A program made the position numbers and the translations under genes. DNA of 12,554 nt from a bacterium (GTDB taxonomy: Bacteria; Ratteibacteria; UBA8468; B48-G9; DTJG01): NCBI GenBank assembly GCA_026418655.1, contig JAOAAW010000032.1:1-12554 (forward strand), given 5' to 3'. The stretch's first letter is position 1; the number at the start of each line of letters is the position of its first letter. The notes beneath the pieces are model-generated. The model was given only the letters and a program-made list of their open reading frames with translations, was not told the origin of the DNA and did no database searches. Shown here one piece after another: positions 1-8,592 of the stretch.

Positions 1-2210
1 TCATTGATTACTCCACCACAATAGAAATGAATGGGTTTTCCTTTCCATTTTGCAGGAATATCAACCCAGAATCTGTACCAGCCATACCCGTCATAGTCAT
101 GGCCTATTGCGTCTTCAGGATTGTCCTGCTGGTCCCATAAAAGATATGTGTTTTTATTTTCCCAGCTTTTGTCTTTAAATTCTGGAAGATACCACTGATA
201 AATTATGCCTTCATTAAATTTGTCCCTTGAAAATTTTGCTGTCAATGGGACAGGTGCAATGAGTATCCCTGATTCACCGTTTGTCATCTGTTCAAGTTTA
301 CCGAGTCGTATTTCTCTACCTTTTGTATAACATTCCCACTGGTTTGTAAAGCCGCCTTTCCCTATAAGGAATTCAGAGATCTGGTGCAGTTTTTGCTGGA
401 CTTCTATCATTTTTGACGCTGATTGTTTTGCCTTTTTATAGTCAAGTTTCATTTCAGCATCATGCATGTTTGCCCATGCCTCTAAATTTTCAACGATTAA
501 CTCGAAAATCTTGAATCGTTGCTTTTCTGCATCTGTCATTGTGCACGATTTTGCCTTTTCATAATAATTATGAATTGAGTTTACAAAGTCAACAGTGTAA
601 ACATGGGTTAGCAACCAGTCTTCGTGAATATGTAGATTGGTTTTAAGCAGTGCCTGTTCACAGGCATCCCACCATGCCTGAATATGTGGCGCTGCCTGTG
701 TTCCAAAGAATTTTTCATAAAAATCCTTTTTAAGTGCTTCAACATCTGTATTTACATCCCACATCAATTTTGCAGCCGTATAATAACTTATCCATGTTGC
801 CATCATTGCATTGCTTCCCTGTCTACCAAAGCCTTTTAAACCAATTTTTTTATAAATTGGTGCATTTATTGCAAAGTTCGCCACATCTCTTTCAGGGATA
901 AATCCGCTGACAAGAAGTCCTGGGGTGTAATCATAAAGCCATACATGTGGTGTGAGTTTTATCCACTGTTTGAGAATATTCATCATTTCCATTCTTCTCC
1001 AGCAATTGTCTGCATTATTAGGATGTAAAACACAGCAGCTTATCGGAGCGTACATTACCACCATGTTCGGTCTGAGTTTTACTCCCTGTGGGGGTATTTC
1101 TCTTAAAGCATATGCGGCCACAGCAACCCATTTATTTGGAAATTCGTCTGCAATCTTTGCCGCAAATGAGAATACCTCTTCACTTTGCATTGTCTCGTGA
1201 ATATAGTTAGGGTACTTAAAATTCTGACTTTGTGCAAGGCAGGTTTCACAATAGCAGTATGGCGTTCCGTCAGGTGGAGAAATCCCTATGCCAAGCTCAC
1301 TGATGTTGGGATATTTCTTTTTTCCTTCAAAGGCCTCCCTCACATTTTTAATATATTCCTTTTGCATCTCAGTATTTGAAAGACAGAGCATTGCATAGGA
1401 GGGACTGGTCTTCGGCGATATATCTCTTTTCCCTGTTTTATCCATTGCATAAAATTCAGGATGGCTTTCAGCATATTCCTTTGGAGGAAGGCATTGCGCA
1501 AGATATCCATCACCCGGTATAGGATAGAGGCGTTGTCCACCCGTATAATCAGAACTGAAACCAACCTTTTTTCCCCACTGGGCATAGATTTTTCTGTTTT
1601 GGGCAGAAAGTCCCCATCTGCCATCAAGCCAAATTCCACGCATTGCAAAATCAGGTTTTGCTTCAATATCAATTGCCGGTGAAATTATTGTCTTTGCCTC
1701 AGGTACAATTTCTCCCCAATCACCAGGGAAATACCATCTGCAACCTAATTTTTCTAAAAAGGCATAAGCAGCGTATATTGTTCCCTGGTATGGTCCATCT
1801 TCATTTCCTGCGATAAAGATATTGTTGCCGAGTATCTTTATAATGTACCCTTCTTCTTCATATACGTCTGCTCTTATTGAAGGATCAAAACCAGAAGGGA
1901 TTTTAAGCCTGTTTTTGGTTGCCGCCTGTGTGTGTCCGATATAAATTATACTTGAAATTCCTTGTGGTACTTTTTCGCTTTCTGTTATTATCTGTAATTC
2001 AGCACCTGACATTTTTTTAATGTATCTCTGGATTTCATTTGCGGCTTCAACTGCTTTTGGAAATTTTTCCTTTGCATCCACTGGCAGGACAATGATAGCA
2101 GTTGGTACACCATCTTTTACCAGAAGGATATTTCCTGGCTTTGTATTGTCTTTAATTCCTGCAAATAAAATTCCCGGAACAAGAAATAAAAAAAATAAAG
2201 ATTTATTCAT
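1..2210 (-). CDS. Exported DUF4838 / alpha-glucuronidase-like glycoside hydrolase (3' end cut by window edge)
   Basis: The reading frame runs from ATG at 2210-2208 leftward with no stop, giving 736 residues before the edge. Residues 1-17 look like a signal peptide (hydrophobic run ending ILFA before Gly18), so export is likely. Residues about 25-175 resemble the N-terminal domain of GH67 alpha-glucuronidases (AANEIQRYIKKMSG, then YAAYAFLEKLGCRWYFPGDW). The DUF4838 catalytic-type region follows, about 188-480, opening with MRGIWLDGRWG and carrying PPDGTPYCYCETC (D314, C319, C321, C324). A helical segment (about 540-640) leads to a beta-sandwich of the kind that binds sugars in GH2-type enzymes (YGWYRFWVDIP), unfinished at the edge. 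It is the last visible gene of the leftward operon, 13 bases after its neighbour, with a strong ribosome binding site. Family assignment is firm; the substrate is unknown, and uronic-acid glycans are only an inference from the GH67 likeness. Confidence 0.85.
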   Translation of the reverse strand, partial: MNKSLFFLFLVPGILFAGIKDNTKPGNILLVKDGVPTAIIVLPVDAKEKFPKAVEAANEIQRYIKKMSGAELQIITESEKVPQGISSIIYIGHTQAATKNRLKIPSGFDPSIRADVYEEEGYIIKILGNNIFIAGNEDGPYQGTIYAAYAFLEKLGCRWYFPGDWGEIVPEAKTIISPAIDIEAKPDFAMRGIWLDGRWGLSAQNRKIYAQWGKKVGFSSDYTGGQRLYPIPGDGYLAQCLPPKEYAESHPEFYAMDKTGKRDISPKTSPSYAMLCLSNTEMQKEYIKNVREAFEGKKKYPNISELGIGISPPDGTPYCYCETCLAQSQNFKYPNYIHETMQSEEVFSFAAKIADEFPNKWVAVAAYALREIPPQGVKLRPNMVVMYAPISCCVLHPNNADNCWRRMEMMNILKQWIKLTPHVWLYDYTPGLLVSGFIPERDVANFAINAPIYKKIGLKGFGRQGSNAMMATWISYYTAAKLMWDVNTDVEALKKDFYEKFFGTQAAPHIQAWWDACEQALLKTNLHIHEDWLLTHVYTVDFVNSIHNYYEKAKSCTMTDAEKQRFKIFELIVENLEAWANMHDAEMKLDYKKAKQSASKMIEVQQKLHQISEFLIGKGGFTNQWECYTKGREIRLGKLEQMTNGESGILIAPVPLTAKFSRDKFNEGIIYQWYLPEFKDKSWENKNTYLLWDQQDNPEDAIGHDYDGYGWYRFWVDIPAKWKGKPIHFYCGGVIN

Positions 2211-2215
2211 ACTTT

Positions 2216-2221
2216 CCTCCT
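2216..2221 (-). promoter_or_regulatory. Strong Shine-Dalgarno AGGAGG
   Basis: On the minus strand AGGAGG lies 5 bases before the ATG at 2210 and sits inside the 13-base gap after the preceding stop codon. It is the best ribosome binding site in the window and fixes the start of the exported DUF4838 gene. Confidence 0.8.
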
Positions 2222-2223
2222 GT

Positions 2224-3195
2224 TTATTCAATTGAATTGCCGCAGTATAAATAAATACCTGCGGCATGTTCTTTTACCTTACTTTTTCTCTTTCCCAGTT
2301 CATGCTGCGAATAATAACTGATGTAAATTTTTCCTTTATAAACCATTGAACCGCAATAAGAAGTATCTCCACCACTCGGAAGAATTTTAATTGGTTTGAA
2401 AATCATATTTTCTCTGTCCAGTTCAAAAATTGCTGTTTTTGGTTCATATTCTGTTTCATTTTTTATGTAGGAATAGATTTTTCCATCCGGTGTCAAAAAG
2501 ACACGACCCGTACAATAAATTTTGTCTTTGAATTTGAAAATATGTGGACCTCTTACCACAAAGTTCATTGTATACCTTTGCCATTTTTCAAATGGATATT
2601 TTGATATGGCAATTACCGGTGTTTTGCAATCTTCTCTCCTGACAAATGCGTAACAGGTATCATCTTCAAACAACAAATCGGCTTCATTCGCATGGTCTTC
2701 TTTCACAATGGTTGAGACATAATCAAATTTTATTCCATTTTCTGACCTGAAAAGAAAAGTTCCCATTTCATCTGGCATTAATCTGCATGTTGCAGCATAG
2801 ATAACATTTTTGTAATTTCTTATTCTCCAGAACCTGAGGTTGTAATTTTCAATTTTTACAGGTCGAGAAAAATTAACTCCATCCTCTGAATATGAGATAT
2901 AAACATGAACCCAGTGTCTGAAAAATTCCGGGTCGTCTGATACTGCGAAAAAAACTACCCAGAGTTTATTGTTAAAAACAAAAAGTTTTGGATCCCTGCT
3001 ATCCGGAAAACCAGGAAATGTCGTCACGAGTTTCCAGTCGTTTGCATTCTGTGATTTTATAACATAAATTTTACCTCTGCCACCTATTGCATGCATTGTT
3101 GCATGCCTGAAAGTGACAAAAAAATTGTCCCTGAATCTTATAATGTCAGTAAAAGCATTATGATAACCATCCCACCATATACACTTTGTTTCCAT
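2224..3195 (-). CDS. Sialidase-like five-bladed beta-propeller protein, probable cytoplasmic glycosidase
   Basis: This 323-residue protein has no signal peptide. It begins with the motif YHNAFTDIIRFRDNFFVTFR (11-30), typical of a sialidase/BNR-like family that I know mainly from planctomycete-type genomes. Further propeller landmarks are RDPK (67-70), ISYSEDGVNFS (100-110), FRSENGIKF (149-157), EADLLFEDD (171-179), RGPHIF (215-220) and GGDTSYCGSM (275-284). The S-x-D/N-G-x-x-F/W strings mark the ends of successive blades. D16, D68, E171 and D277 are candidate acidic catalytic residues, judged only from motif prominence. A GGGA-type ribosome binding site precedes the ATG. It lies 47 bases after the radical SAM gene and 13 before the exported DUF4838 gene. 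Activity as a true sialidase is unproven; a GH43/GH130-like hydrolase or phosphorylase is equally possible. Confidence 0.65.
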   Translation of the reverse strand: METKCIWWDGYHNAFTDIIRFRDNFFVTFRHATMHAIGGRGKIYVIKSQNANDWKLVTTFPGFPDSRDPKLFVFNNKLWVVFFAVSDDPEFFRHWVHVYISYSEDGVNFSRPVKIENYNLRFWRIRNYKNVIYAATCRLMPDEMGTFLFRSENGIKFDYVSTIVKEDHANEADLLFEDDTCYAFVRREDCKTPVIAISKYPFEKWQRYTMNFVVRGPHIFKFKDKIYCTGRVFLTPDGKIYSYIKNETEYEPKTAIFELDRENMIFKPIKILPSGGDTSYCGSMVYKGKIYISYYSQHELGKRKSKVKEHAAGIYLYCGNSIE

Positions 3196-3242
3196 TGTAC
3201 TTCCCTTTTGAATTTTTAATATACTAGAGTTTCAAAAAAAAA
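3196..3242 (-). other. Short intergenic gap with poly-T tract
   Basis: This 47-base gap is the largest within the leftward operon. Read on the minus strand it starts with nine T directly after the TGA stop, itself preceded by seven T that encode the final Phe-Phe. No hairpin precedes the T-run, so I do not call a terminator. No convincing -35/-10 pair is visible. The operon probably reads through. Confidence 0.5.
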
Positions 3243-4148
3243 TCAAAAAAATTGGTTGTAGAGAATATTTTTCAGACCGATACTTTTCGCTGCATTGATA
3301 GCATTGCGATATTCAATTATTGAAATACGTCTGTTGATTTTGTCTGGCAGATTTCCAAAAGGCCTATATTGTGCCATTATATTTACCCAGACATCGGGTG
3401 AGATTTCATTTTTTATAAAAAGGAATATTTGTTCGCTTCCAGCAAGGTCTTCCGGTAAAACAAGGTGTCTGATAAGAAGGCCTTTTTTAGCAATACCATT
3501 TTCTATCTGAATATTGTCAACCTGCCTGAACATTTCCCTGACAGACTCCTTGCATCTTTCAAAATAATCCCTGGCGCAGGATAATTTTAAGGCAGTTTCT
3601 GGATTGGAATATTTGATATCAGGCATATAAATATCAATAATTCCTTCAAGGATTTTTATTACCTCTACATTTTCATATCCACCGCAATTCCAGACAATTG
3701 GCACATTGAGACCTCTTTCAGAAGCAATTTTTATTGATTTTATGAGATGGGGTGTATAATGTGTTGGAGTAACAAGATTTATATTATGGCAGCCTCTTCG
3801 CTGGAGGTAAAGCATAATCTCAGCACACTGTTCAATAGAAACTTTTTCCCCATTTCCTTCCAGTGAAATATCATAATTCTGACAGTATGCACAACGCAGA
3901 TTGCACCATGTCAGGAAAATTGTTCCTGAACCACCTGAACCAACAAGGATTTCTTCCTCTCCAAAATGAGCACCATAGCTTGAAATATAAAGGTTTGCAT
4001 TTGCACGACAAAATCCTTTTTCACCTTTTTTTCTATTCACTTTACATTTTCTGGGGCAGAGTATACATGATTCAAGCATTTTTTCAAGTATTTCAATTTT
4101 TTCATTGAATTTTTGTCGACTCAGCTCTTTATAGCAGGGTGTAAACAT
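3243..4148 (-). CDS. PflX-family radical SAM protein (pyruvate formate-lyase-activating-enzyme-like)
   Basis: This 301-residue protein, full length for the family, carries the radical SAM cluster motif CNLRCAYC (C82, C86, C89), ligating a [4Fe-4S] cluster that cleaves S-adenosylmethionine. It is preceded by the family signature GSGGSGTIFL (70-79). A second Cys set precedes it: C28, C31, C35 and C47 (CILCPRKC and GFC), as is usual in COG1313/PflX. Further landmarks are NLVTPTHYTPH, WNCGGYE, MPDIKY, RHLVLP and MAQYRP. It is cytoplasmic. Its ATG begins 1 base after the stop of the exported 859-residue protein (TGATATG), so translation is probably coupled, with GAGGG upstream as ribosome binding site. 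The biological substrate of PflX proteins is not established. No glycyl-radical enzyme lies in the window, so a role as an activase cannot be supported here. Confidence 0.87.
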   Translation of the reverse strand: MFTPCYKELSRQKFNEKIEILEKMLESCILCPRKCKVNRKKGEKGFCRANANLYISSYGAHFGEEEILVGSGGSGTIFLTWCNLRCAYCQNYDISLEGNGEKVSIEQCAEIMLYLQRRGCHNINLVTPTHYTPHLIKSIKIASERGLNVPIVWNCGGYENVEVIKILEGIIDIYMPDIKYSNPETALKLSCARDYFERCKESVREMFRQVDNIQIENGIAKKGLLIRHLVLPEDLAGSEQIFLFIKNEISPDVWVNIMAQYRPFGNLPDKINRRISIIEYRNAINAAKSIGLKNILYNQFF

Positions 4149-4149
4149 A

Positions 4150-6729
4150 TCATTTTCCCTCTACTAAAATTATATCGTTGATTTCAAGTGGTACAGAGAA
4201 ATTTAATCTGTAATGCTTATTGAATCTGCTTGATTTGAATTGTATTTCACCTTTTTCACATGAAACGACTCTGTGTGGTTTTTTGGGAACCTCAATGCTT
4301 ATTTCTAAATTTTCAATTGGCTGGTATGTGAAGTTGGCAAGAACAATTGCGGTTCCTGATGGCGAGTCATAAACGCCTGCTTCTATTACAGGCTGTGACA
4401 TCTCAAGCAGTTTTTCCACTCTTGAACCAATATCCCCAACAATCCATCCCCTTATTGTGGGACTCCATTTTTCTTTAAGGTCGTCTGCTACAAATTTTGC
4501 TTCTTTTCCATAGGCAATGGCAGGGCAGGTTCCTATAAATTCAGCCATGCCTTTTCCATATCTGTTTGTCATTACTGCTGGATTTCCATCTGAAAATACT
4601 GCCTGTATTGTGCCTGTTGCAGGTTTTAAGTGTACTTTTACACCGATTGCTCCAAAGGGTTCTTCAGGAAATACAGGCATCTTTTTCCATCCCTGTGATT
4701 TTTTTCGATTTATCGTTGTAATTGTATCAAGATATGTTATGTCGTTTAGTGCGCCTCTGATGTGCCATCTTCCTTTTTGTACATTGACTTCAGGATTTGG
4801 TTTAATTCCAAAAACATCAGAAAGTCCAGAAATTGGTTCATTGAACTCATTTCTTGTACCTGCAGCGCAACTTCCTTTGATAAATCCACCGTTTCTTACC
4901 CACTTTTTTATTTCTTTAATGGCTTGTTCATGAATACAGGGGTCTGTGACATACAGTACAGAATAATTTTTTAGTTTTCCTGCAATAATATCTTCTTCTG
5001 TCAGCATATCCACAAGATATTGCTGGTGGACCAGAGCAAAGTAAGTTAATCTTCTTTCAAGCATATGTACATAACCGAACGGTTGCCATAAATCAGATGA
5101 AATACTGTAAAGTAATGCAACTTTTGTTGGTCTTAATTTTCCTTCAACAAGGAACTTTTCTGCTTTTGTAAGCTGTCTCGTTATTGCTGCAATACCATCG
5201 TATTCTCCGCGAAGGTCAGACCAGTAATTTTCAGTACTTGTGGCAGTTGGTCCATATGTCCAGTAAAAAAAGTGTTTTGCTCCCTGGCATAATGCAGATG
5301 CTGTCTTTAATCTCAAATTAATCTCGTTGCTCGGTGTAATCCATGCCATTATCGGCATTTTACCATTGCTTCCGCTTCTAAAAATTGCTGCCTGGAAACC
5401 CATGAGCTGAAATCCTTCCCATGTCCAGTTTGGTCCATACATATATTGCAAACCCATCCAGTCCTCAATGCCAGCCATATCAACAGCCATTGTTCTTGCC
5501 ATATCGAACCAGTCACATGCAAGAGGTGTTGAGCCCCAGGCAGGATTAGGACCCATTCCCATCCCAAGTCCTGTTCCAGCAAAATATGGATGGTCTGCTA
5601 CAAGGGTTGAAGTGTAAATTTCGTTATCAATATATTTATGTACTGCTTCTGTAAGCCATTTGAATCTTTCATTTGTGGAAATCTGTCTGAATCTTGATGT
5701 GTAGTAAAAAATTCTGTTTGCAGCTTTTTCGTTTTGTTTCTGACGCTCCTTTAATTGTTGTGGATTTTCAATAGGAACAACGTCTTCTATCTTTTCAACG
5801 CCAAGAAATTGGGGTTGGACTTTTTGATTTTTAAGGAAGTTATGGAAATTGGCAAGACCGTTTTTATTATCTTTTATCTCAGGACAGGTTACTTCGTCTG
5901 AAAAATTAAATACACTTCCTCTGTCCGGTCTGTTGCCGGATTTTGCATAGTATTCCGCAATTTTTTTAACCTGGTTTTCTGCGTCCTCTTTTGTAACTCC
6001 AGGACCAAAGTCTGCCCATAAGTGTCCAGGGGTTTTGAAATTATATTTTTCTTTTACTTCCTTCATCTGATTTCCAACTGTATTGAAACCAAGTAACCAC
6101 AAAACCTCGGCTTCTTTCAGATTTAGTTCTGGTCTTTGAGGAGCCCAGAAAGATGTCTGTATAACAAGTTTTTCCGGAGAATGTCTTTTACCACCGGTTG
6201 CTTCGTATGCCCATGAAAGTCTTCTTTGCGTCATCTGGCTTGCTGACTCAAGAAGATTGGCGTCTTTTGTAAGGTCAGGTGAAACAAGAAAGCTTGTCAG
6301 AGTTCCTGTAAATGATTCTTCAAATCTCTTGACAACTCCCTTTTCGTCAGGAATTGTGGAAAGTTCAATAACAATTTTTCTATTTTCAGATTTAACATCT
6401 GTTATAAATTCAGCAGTTATATTGGGGAATTCTGCTATACCACCTGCACGATTGAGTTTTCCATGAAGGGATTTACCGGCGTGTTTTTTCAGGTCAAACC
6501 ACGGAGTAAATTGACCCGCATTTACCCATTTTGTTACATCACGTGTTGCATCACCCGGCACATATGCCACAGGAATATACCAGTTTGGTATGTGAATATA
6601 ACCGCCAATCCTGACAAAATATTTTGAATTTGCAGGTTCTATTAATTTGAAACGCACAAAAACACCTTCATCCTGACAATAGATTTTCATCATAGAAAAA
6701 AGGATAATTATAATGAGAATTTTTTTCAT
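4150..6729 (-). CDS. Exported GH42/beta-galactosidase-like multidomain glycoside hydrolase
   Basis: This 859-residue protein has a signal sequence at 1-18 (KK, then an Ile-rich core, ending KIYC before Gln-Asp). Predicted domains are an N-terminal beta-sandwich (about 22-150); a TIM-barrel-like catalytic region (about 186-525) with FSDEV (277-281), GIEDWMGLQYMYGPNWTWEG and GAKHFFYWTYGP; a GATase-like domain of the beta-galactosidase trimerisation type (about 530-650, TKVALLYSISSDLW, then KKWVRNGGFIKGS); and a C-terminal beta-sandwich (about 775-859). D278/E279 and E422 are candidate acidic catalytic residues, but I cannot assign acid/base and nucleophile. The order barrel, GATase-like domain, sandwich is that of GH42-type enzymes, though the barrel does not match a GH family I can name. 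The start codon directly follows the upstream stop (TAAATG), with GGAG 9 bases before it. It probably acts outside the cytoplasm on a polysaccharide. Confidence 0.65.
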   Translation of the reverse strand: MKKILIIIILFSMMKIYCQDEGVFVRFKLIEPANSKYFVRIGGYIHIPNWYIPVAYVPGDATRDVTKWVNAGQFTPWFDLKKHAGKSLHGKLNRAGGIAEFPNITAEFITDVKSENRKIVIELSTIPDEKGVVKRFEESFTGTLTSFLVSPDLTKDANLLESASQMTQRRLSWAYEATGGKRHSPEKLVIQTSFWAPQRPELNLKEAEVLWLLGFNTVGNQMKEVKEKYNFKTPGHLWADFGPGVTKEDAENQVKKIAEYYAKSGNRPDRGSVFNFSDEVTCPEIKDNKNGLANFHNFLKNQKVQPQFLGVEKIEDVVPIENPQQLKERQKQNEKAANRIFYYTSRFRQISTNERFKWLTEAVHKYIDNEIYTSTLVADHPYFAGTGLGMGMGPNPAWGSTPLACDWFDMARTMAVDMAGIEDWMGLQYMYGPNWTWEGFQLMGFQAAIFRSGSNGKMPIMAWITPSNEINLRLKTASALCQGAKHFFYWTYGPTATSTENYWSDLRGEYDGIAAITRQLTKAEKFLVEGKLRPTKVALLYSISSDLWQPFGYVHMLERRLTYFALVHQQYLVDMLTEEDIIAGKLKNYSVLYVTDPCIHEQAIKEIKKWVRNGGFIKGSCAAGTRNEFNEPISGLSDVFGIKPNPEVNVQKGRWHIRGALNDITYLDTITTINRKKSQGWKKMPVFPEEPFGAIGVKVHLKPATGTIQAVFSDGNPAVMTNRYGKGMAEFIGTCPAIAYGKEAKFVADDLKEKWSPTIRGWIVGDIGSRVEKLLEMSQPVIEAGVYDSPSGTAIVLANFTYQPIENLEISIEVPKKPHRVVSCEKGEIQFKSSRFNKHYRLNFSVPLEINDIILVEGK

Positions 6730-8574
6730 TTAATTAGTCTCCGTATAAAAGTCAATCACTGATTTTGAATGCCTTATCATCCAATCAACATTAATGCACT
6801 CTTCAAGAGTATCTCTGTTTGTTTCAAAAAATTTGATAATTTCATTTTCCTTTTTCACAGTGAGGGAAATTTTTCCCTGTTTTTGCGCCTGCCAGGATTC
6901 TTTTCCCATTCTTGCATATTCAAGCCATAATTGATATCTTTCTGACGCTGGAGACGGTAAAAAACTGAATATGGATTTCGCAGTTTCCAATAGGTCTTCC
7001 GGTAATTTTTCATTACTTTGCAGTTGTTCAGAAACTTTTTTAAGAATATTTCGCACTACTTCTGCTCTTTCTCCTGCTATTGCCTTATAGTACTCCTTTA
7101 TACTTTTTTCAACGGGCTGAGAGTTTTCCCAGAATAATTGGGACAGATAGGCATAAAATCTTCCATCTGGCCAGAAACCAGGATATGGTGGTGAACAGTC
7201 ATAGAAAACCTTTATTCCTAGTTCAATGAATTTCCTAATTTCATCCTCCACCAGTTGAGGGTCTGGATGGTAAAGATATCTCTGTCTATCTGTCTTTTCT
7301 GTTTCGTCATGAAAAACAAGCTGATAATAAGAAAAAAGACCCAATTGAGAACCAATCCTCTCAAGATATGGCAACCATTTTTTCAGCAAAATTCCATATT
7401 CTCTATCATCAGAAGGATTTATGGGTTCTGGTTCTGGATATCCTTTTCCAAGTGTGATTTTTGATTCGTCAAAACCCTCATCAAAAAATCTGTGTTCATA
7501 GTGCCTGAGATATGGACAGAATATTGTATATGTATTTGAAGAATGCGGAAGATCACGTGGTGGAAGACCAAGCATATTGGAATAGCATAATAGCTCAATC
7601 GGTAGAAAATTGCCAATTTCCTGTGTTATTTCAAGGCATAAGTTATAAAGGACTTCGTAAGGGAACACCTTTTTACAATTATTACACTGGCACCAATTAT
7701 TGATGCCATCAAGAGGCCACAGAGAAAAGATATATATTTCAGGATGGCTTTCAATGTAATTTTTTATGGATCTTACAAGAAATCTTCTCAACTCATGGTT
7801 TGAATAACAGGGTTGAATTTTTGTATTCCATTTTCTTTTGATGCCCGGAGAACCGACTTCTGCAGTTATACACCTTTTGTTATTTCTGAGACCAAAAAAC
7901 TCAGGATTTTGAAGAAAAAGAGAATCAGGTATGAACAGGTCAATTGCATGGCATCCCATGGCGATTCTGATTCCATATGTTTCACATGCCTTTATGAAAT
8001 TTGCTCTGTCTGAAAATTTTTCCCATGAAGCGGCATTGATATCAAGAAGATTCCATCCATTTCTGACCATCCACTTTAAAAATTTTTTTGCAAAATCAAT
8101 GTTTTCATTTCTTGGAAAAAATTCAAATCCACGAAATGGAACCAGTGGCCTGTGGATTTTTTCAGGAGTTCTTGCTTGTTCAGCAAGAAGAACATCTGTT
8201 TCTGATGTTCCGTACCATCTGATACCCGTAATTTTTTTAATTGTTTCATAAAAACCATAAACTGCACCTTCTTCCCCACCGCCTATAATCCAGATTTTTC
8301 CTGTGTCCAATATAATCTGGCTCGTTTGAATATCTCTTTCCCATTCACACAACTGACTGAAATTTTTAATTTTTTCTTTTTCTTCCGGAATTTTTATTTC
8401 AATCCTGTTTTTTACCTGCTCGGGTATCTCTGCAGGAGAGGATAAGCAAACAATATTCAAATTTACTTCAGGAATCTGAACCTTTCTTTTTCGGCAGATA
8501 TAGAGAATGTCAGCCAATTCCCTATTTAAGAAAATCTTTCTGTCATCTGATAAATTTGAATATTCAATTAGCAT
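6730..8574 (-). CDS. Cytoplasmic DUF4838 / alpha-glucuronidase-like protein
   Basis: This 614-residue protein is the first gene of the leftward operon. It lacks a signal peptide. The N-terminal part (about 1-140) has the GH67-like alpha/beta fold signature ending IIGGGEEGAVYGFYETIKKITGIRWYG (97-122). The DUF4838 part follows, starting VPFRGFEFFP (145-154), with LWPLDGINNWCQCNNC (285-300: D289, C295, C297, C300), CYSNMLGLPPRDLPH (330-344), and YDCSPPYPGFWPDGRFYAYLSQLFWE (458-483). It ends in a helical region and has no carbohydrate-binding beta-sandwich, unlike its paralogue at the left edge. The start is the only ATG in the region and has no clear Shine-Dalgarno. Its stop abuts the ATG of the exported glycosidase. 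Absence of a leader suggests it works on imported oligosaccharides, presumably uronate-containing by analogy with GH67; that is inference. Confidence 0.78.
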   Translation of the reverse strand: MLIEYSNLSDDRKIFLNRELADILYICRKRKVQIPEVNLNIVCLSSPAEIPEQVKNRIEIKIPEEKEKIKNFSQLCEWERDIQTSQIILDTGKIWIIGGGEEGAVYGFYETIKKITGIRWYGTSETDVLLAEQARTPEKIHRPLVPFRGFEFFPRNENIDFAKKFLKWMVRNGWNLLDINAASWEKFSDRANFIKACETYGIRIAMGCHAIDLFIPDSLFLQNPEFFGLRNNKRCITAEVGSPGIKRKWNTKIQPCYSNHELRRFLVRSIKNYIESHPEIYIFSLWPLDGINNWCQCNNCKKVFPYEVLYNLCLEITQEIGNFLPIELLCYSNMLGLPPRDLPHSSNTYTIFCPYLRHYEHRFFDEGFDESKITLGKGYPEPEPINPSDDREYGILLKKWLPYLERIGSQLGLFSYYQLVFHDETEKTDRQRYLYHPDPQLVEDEIRKFIELGIKVFYDCSPPYPGFWPDGRFYAYLSQLFWENSQPVEKSIKEYYKAIAGERAEVVRNILKKVSEQLQSNEKLPEDLLETAKSIFSFLPSPASERYQLWLEYARMGKESWQAQKQGKISLTVKKENEIIKFFETNRDTLEECINVDWMIRHSKSVIDFYTETN

Positions 8575-8592
8575 TGTTTTCTGTTGTATAAT
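8563..8592 (+). promoter_or_regulatory. Candidate sigma-70-type promoter for the rightward operon
   Basis: A perfect TATAAT lies at 8587-8592. The best -35 partner is weak: TTCAAT at 8563-8568 with an 18-base spacer, matching three of six consensus bases and falling inside the opposite reading frame. Transcription would start near 8599, giving a leader of about 45 bases before the URO-D-like gene. In such AT-rich DNA a chance TATAAT is possible. Confidence 0.4.

Noticed and set aside
1340..1672. Open frame of 110 codons on the minus strand inside the left-edge DUF4838 gene
   Set aside because: It is on the same strand in a different frame from the DUF4838 reading, which is uninterrupted here and carries family motifs.
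3234..3251. Runs of nine and seven A on the plus strand (T-runs on the coding strand) around the stop of the radical SAM gene, as a terminator or slippery site
   Set aside because: No GC-rich hairpin precedes the T-run. The protein ends normally for its family at Phe-Phe, and read-through would add only eight residues (plus whatever the stop codon is read as), so neither termination nor programmed frameshifting is supported.
4517..4933. Open frame of 138 codons on the plus strand, antisense to the exported glycosidase
   Set aside because: It lies wholly inside a well-supported gene, shows no recognisable domain and has no ribosome binding site; the protein looks like a reverse-complement shadow.
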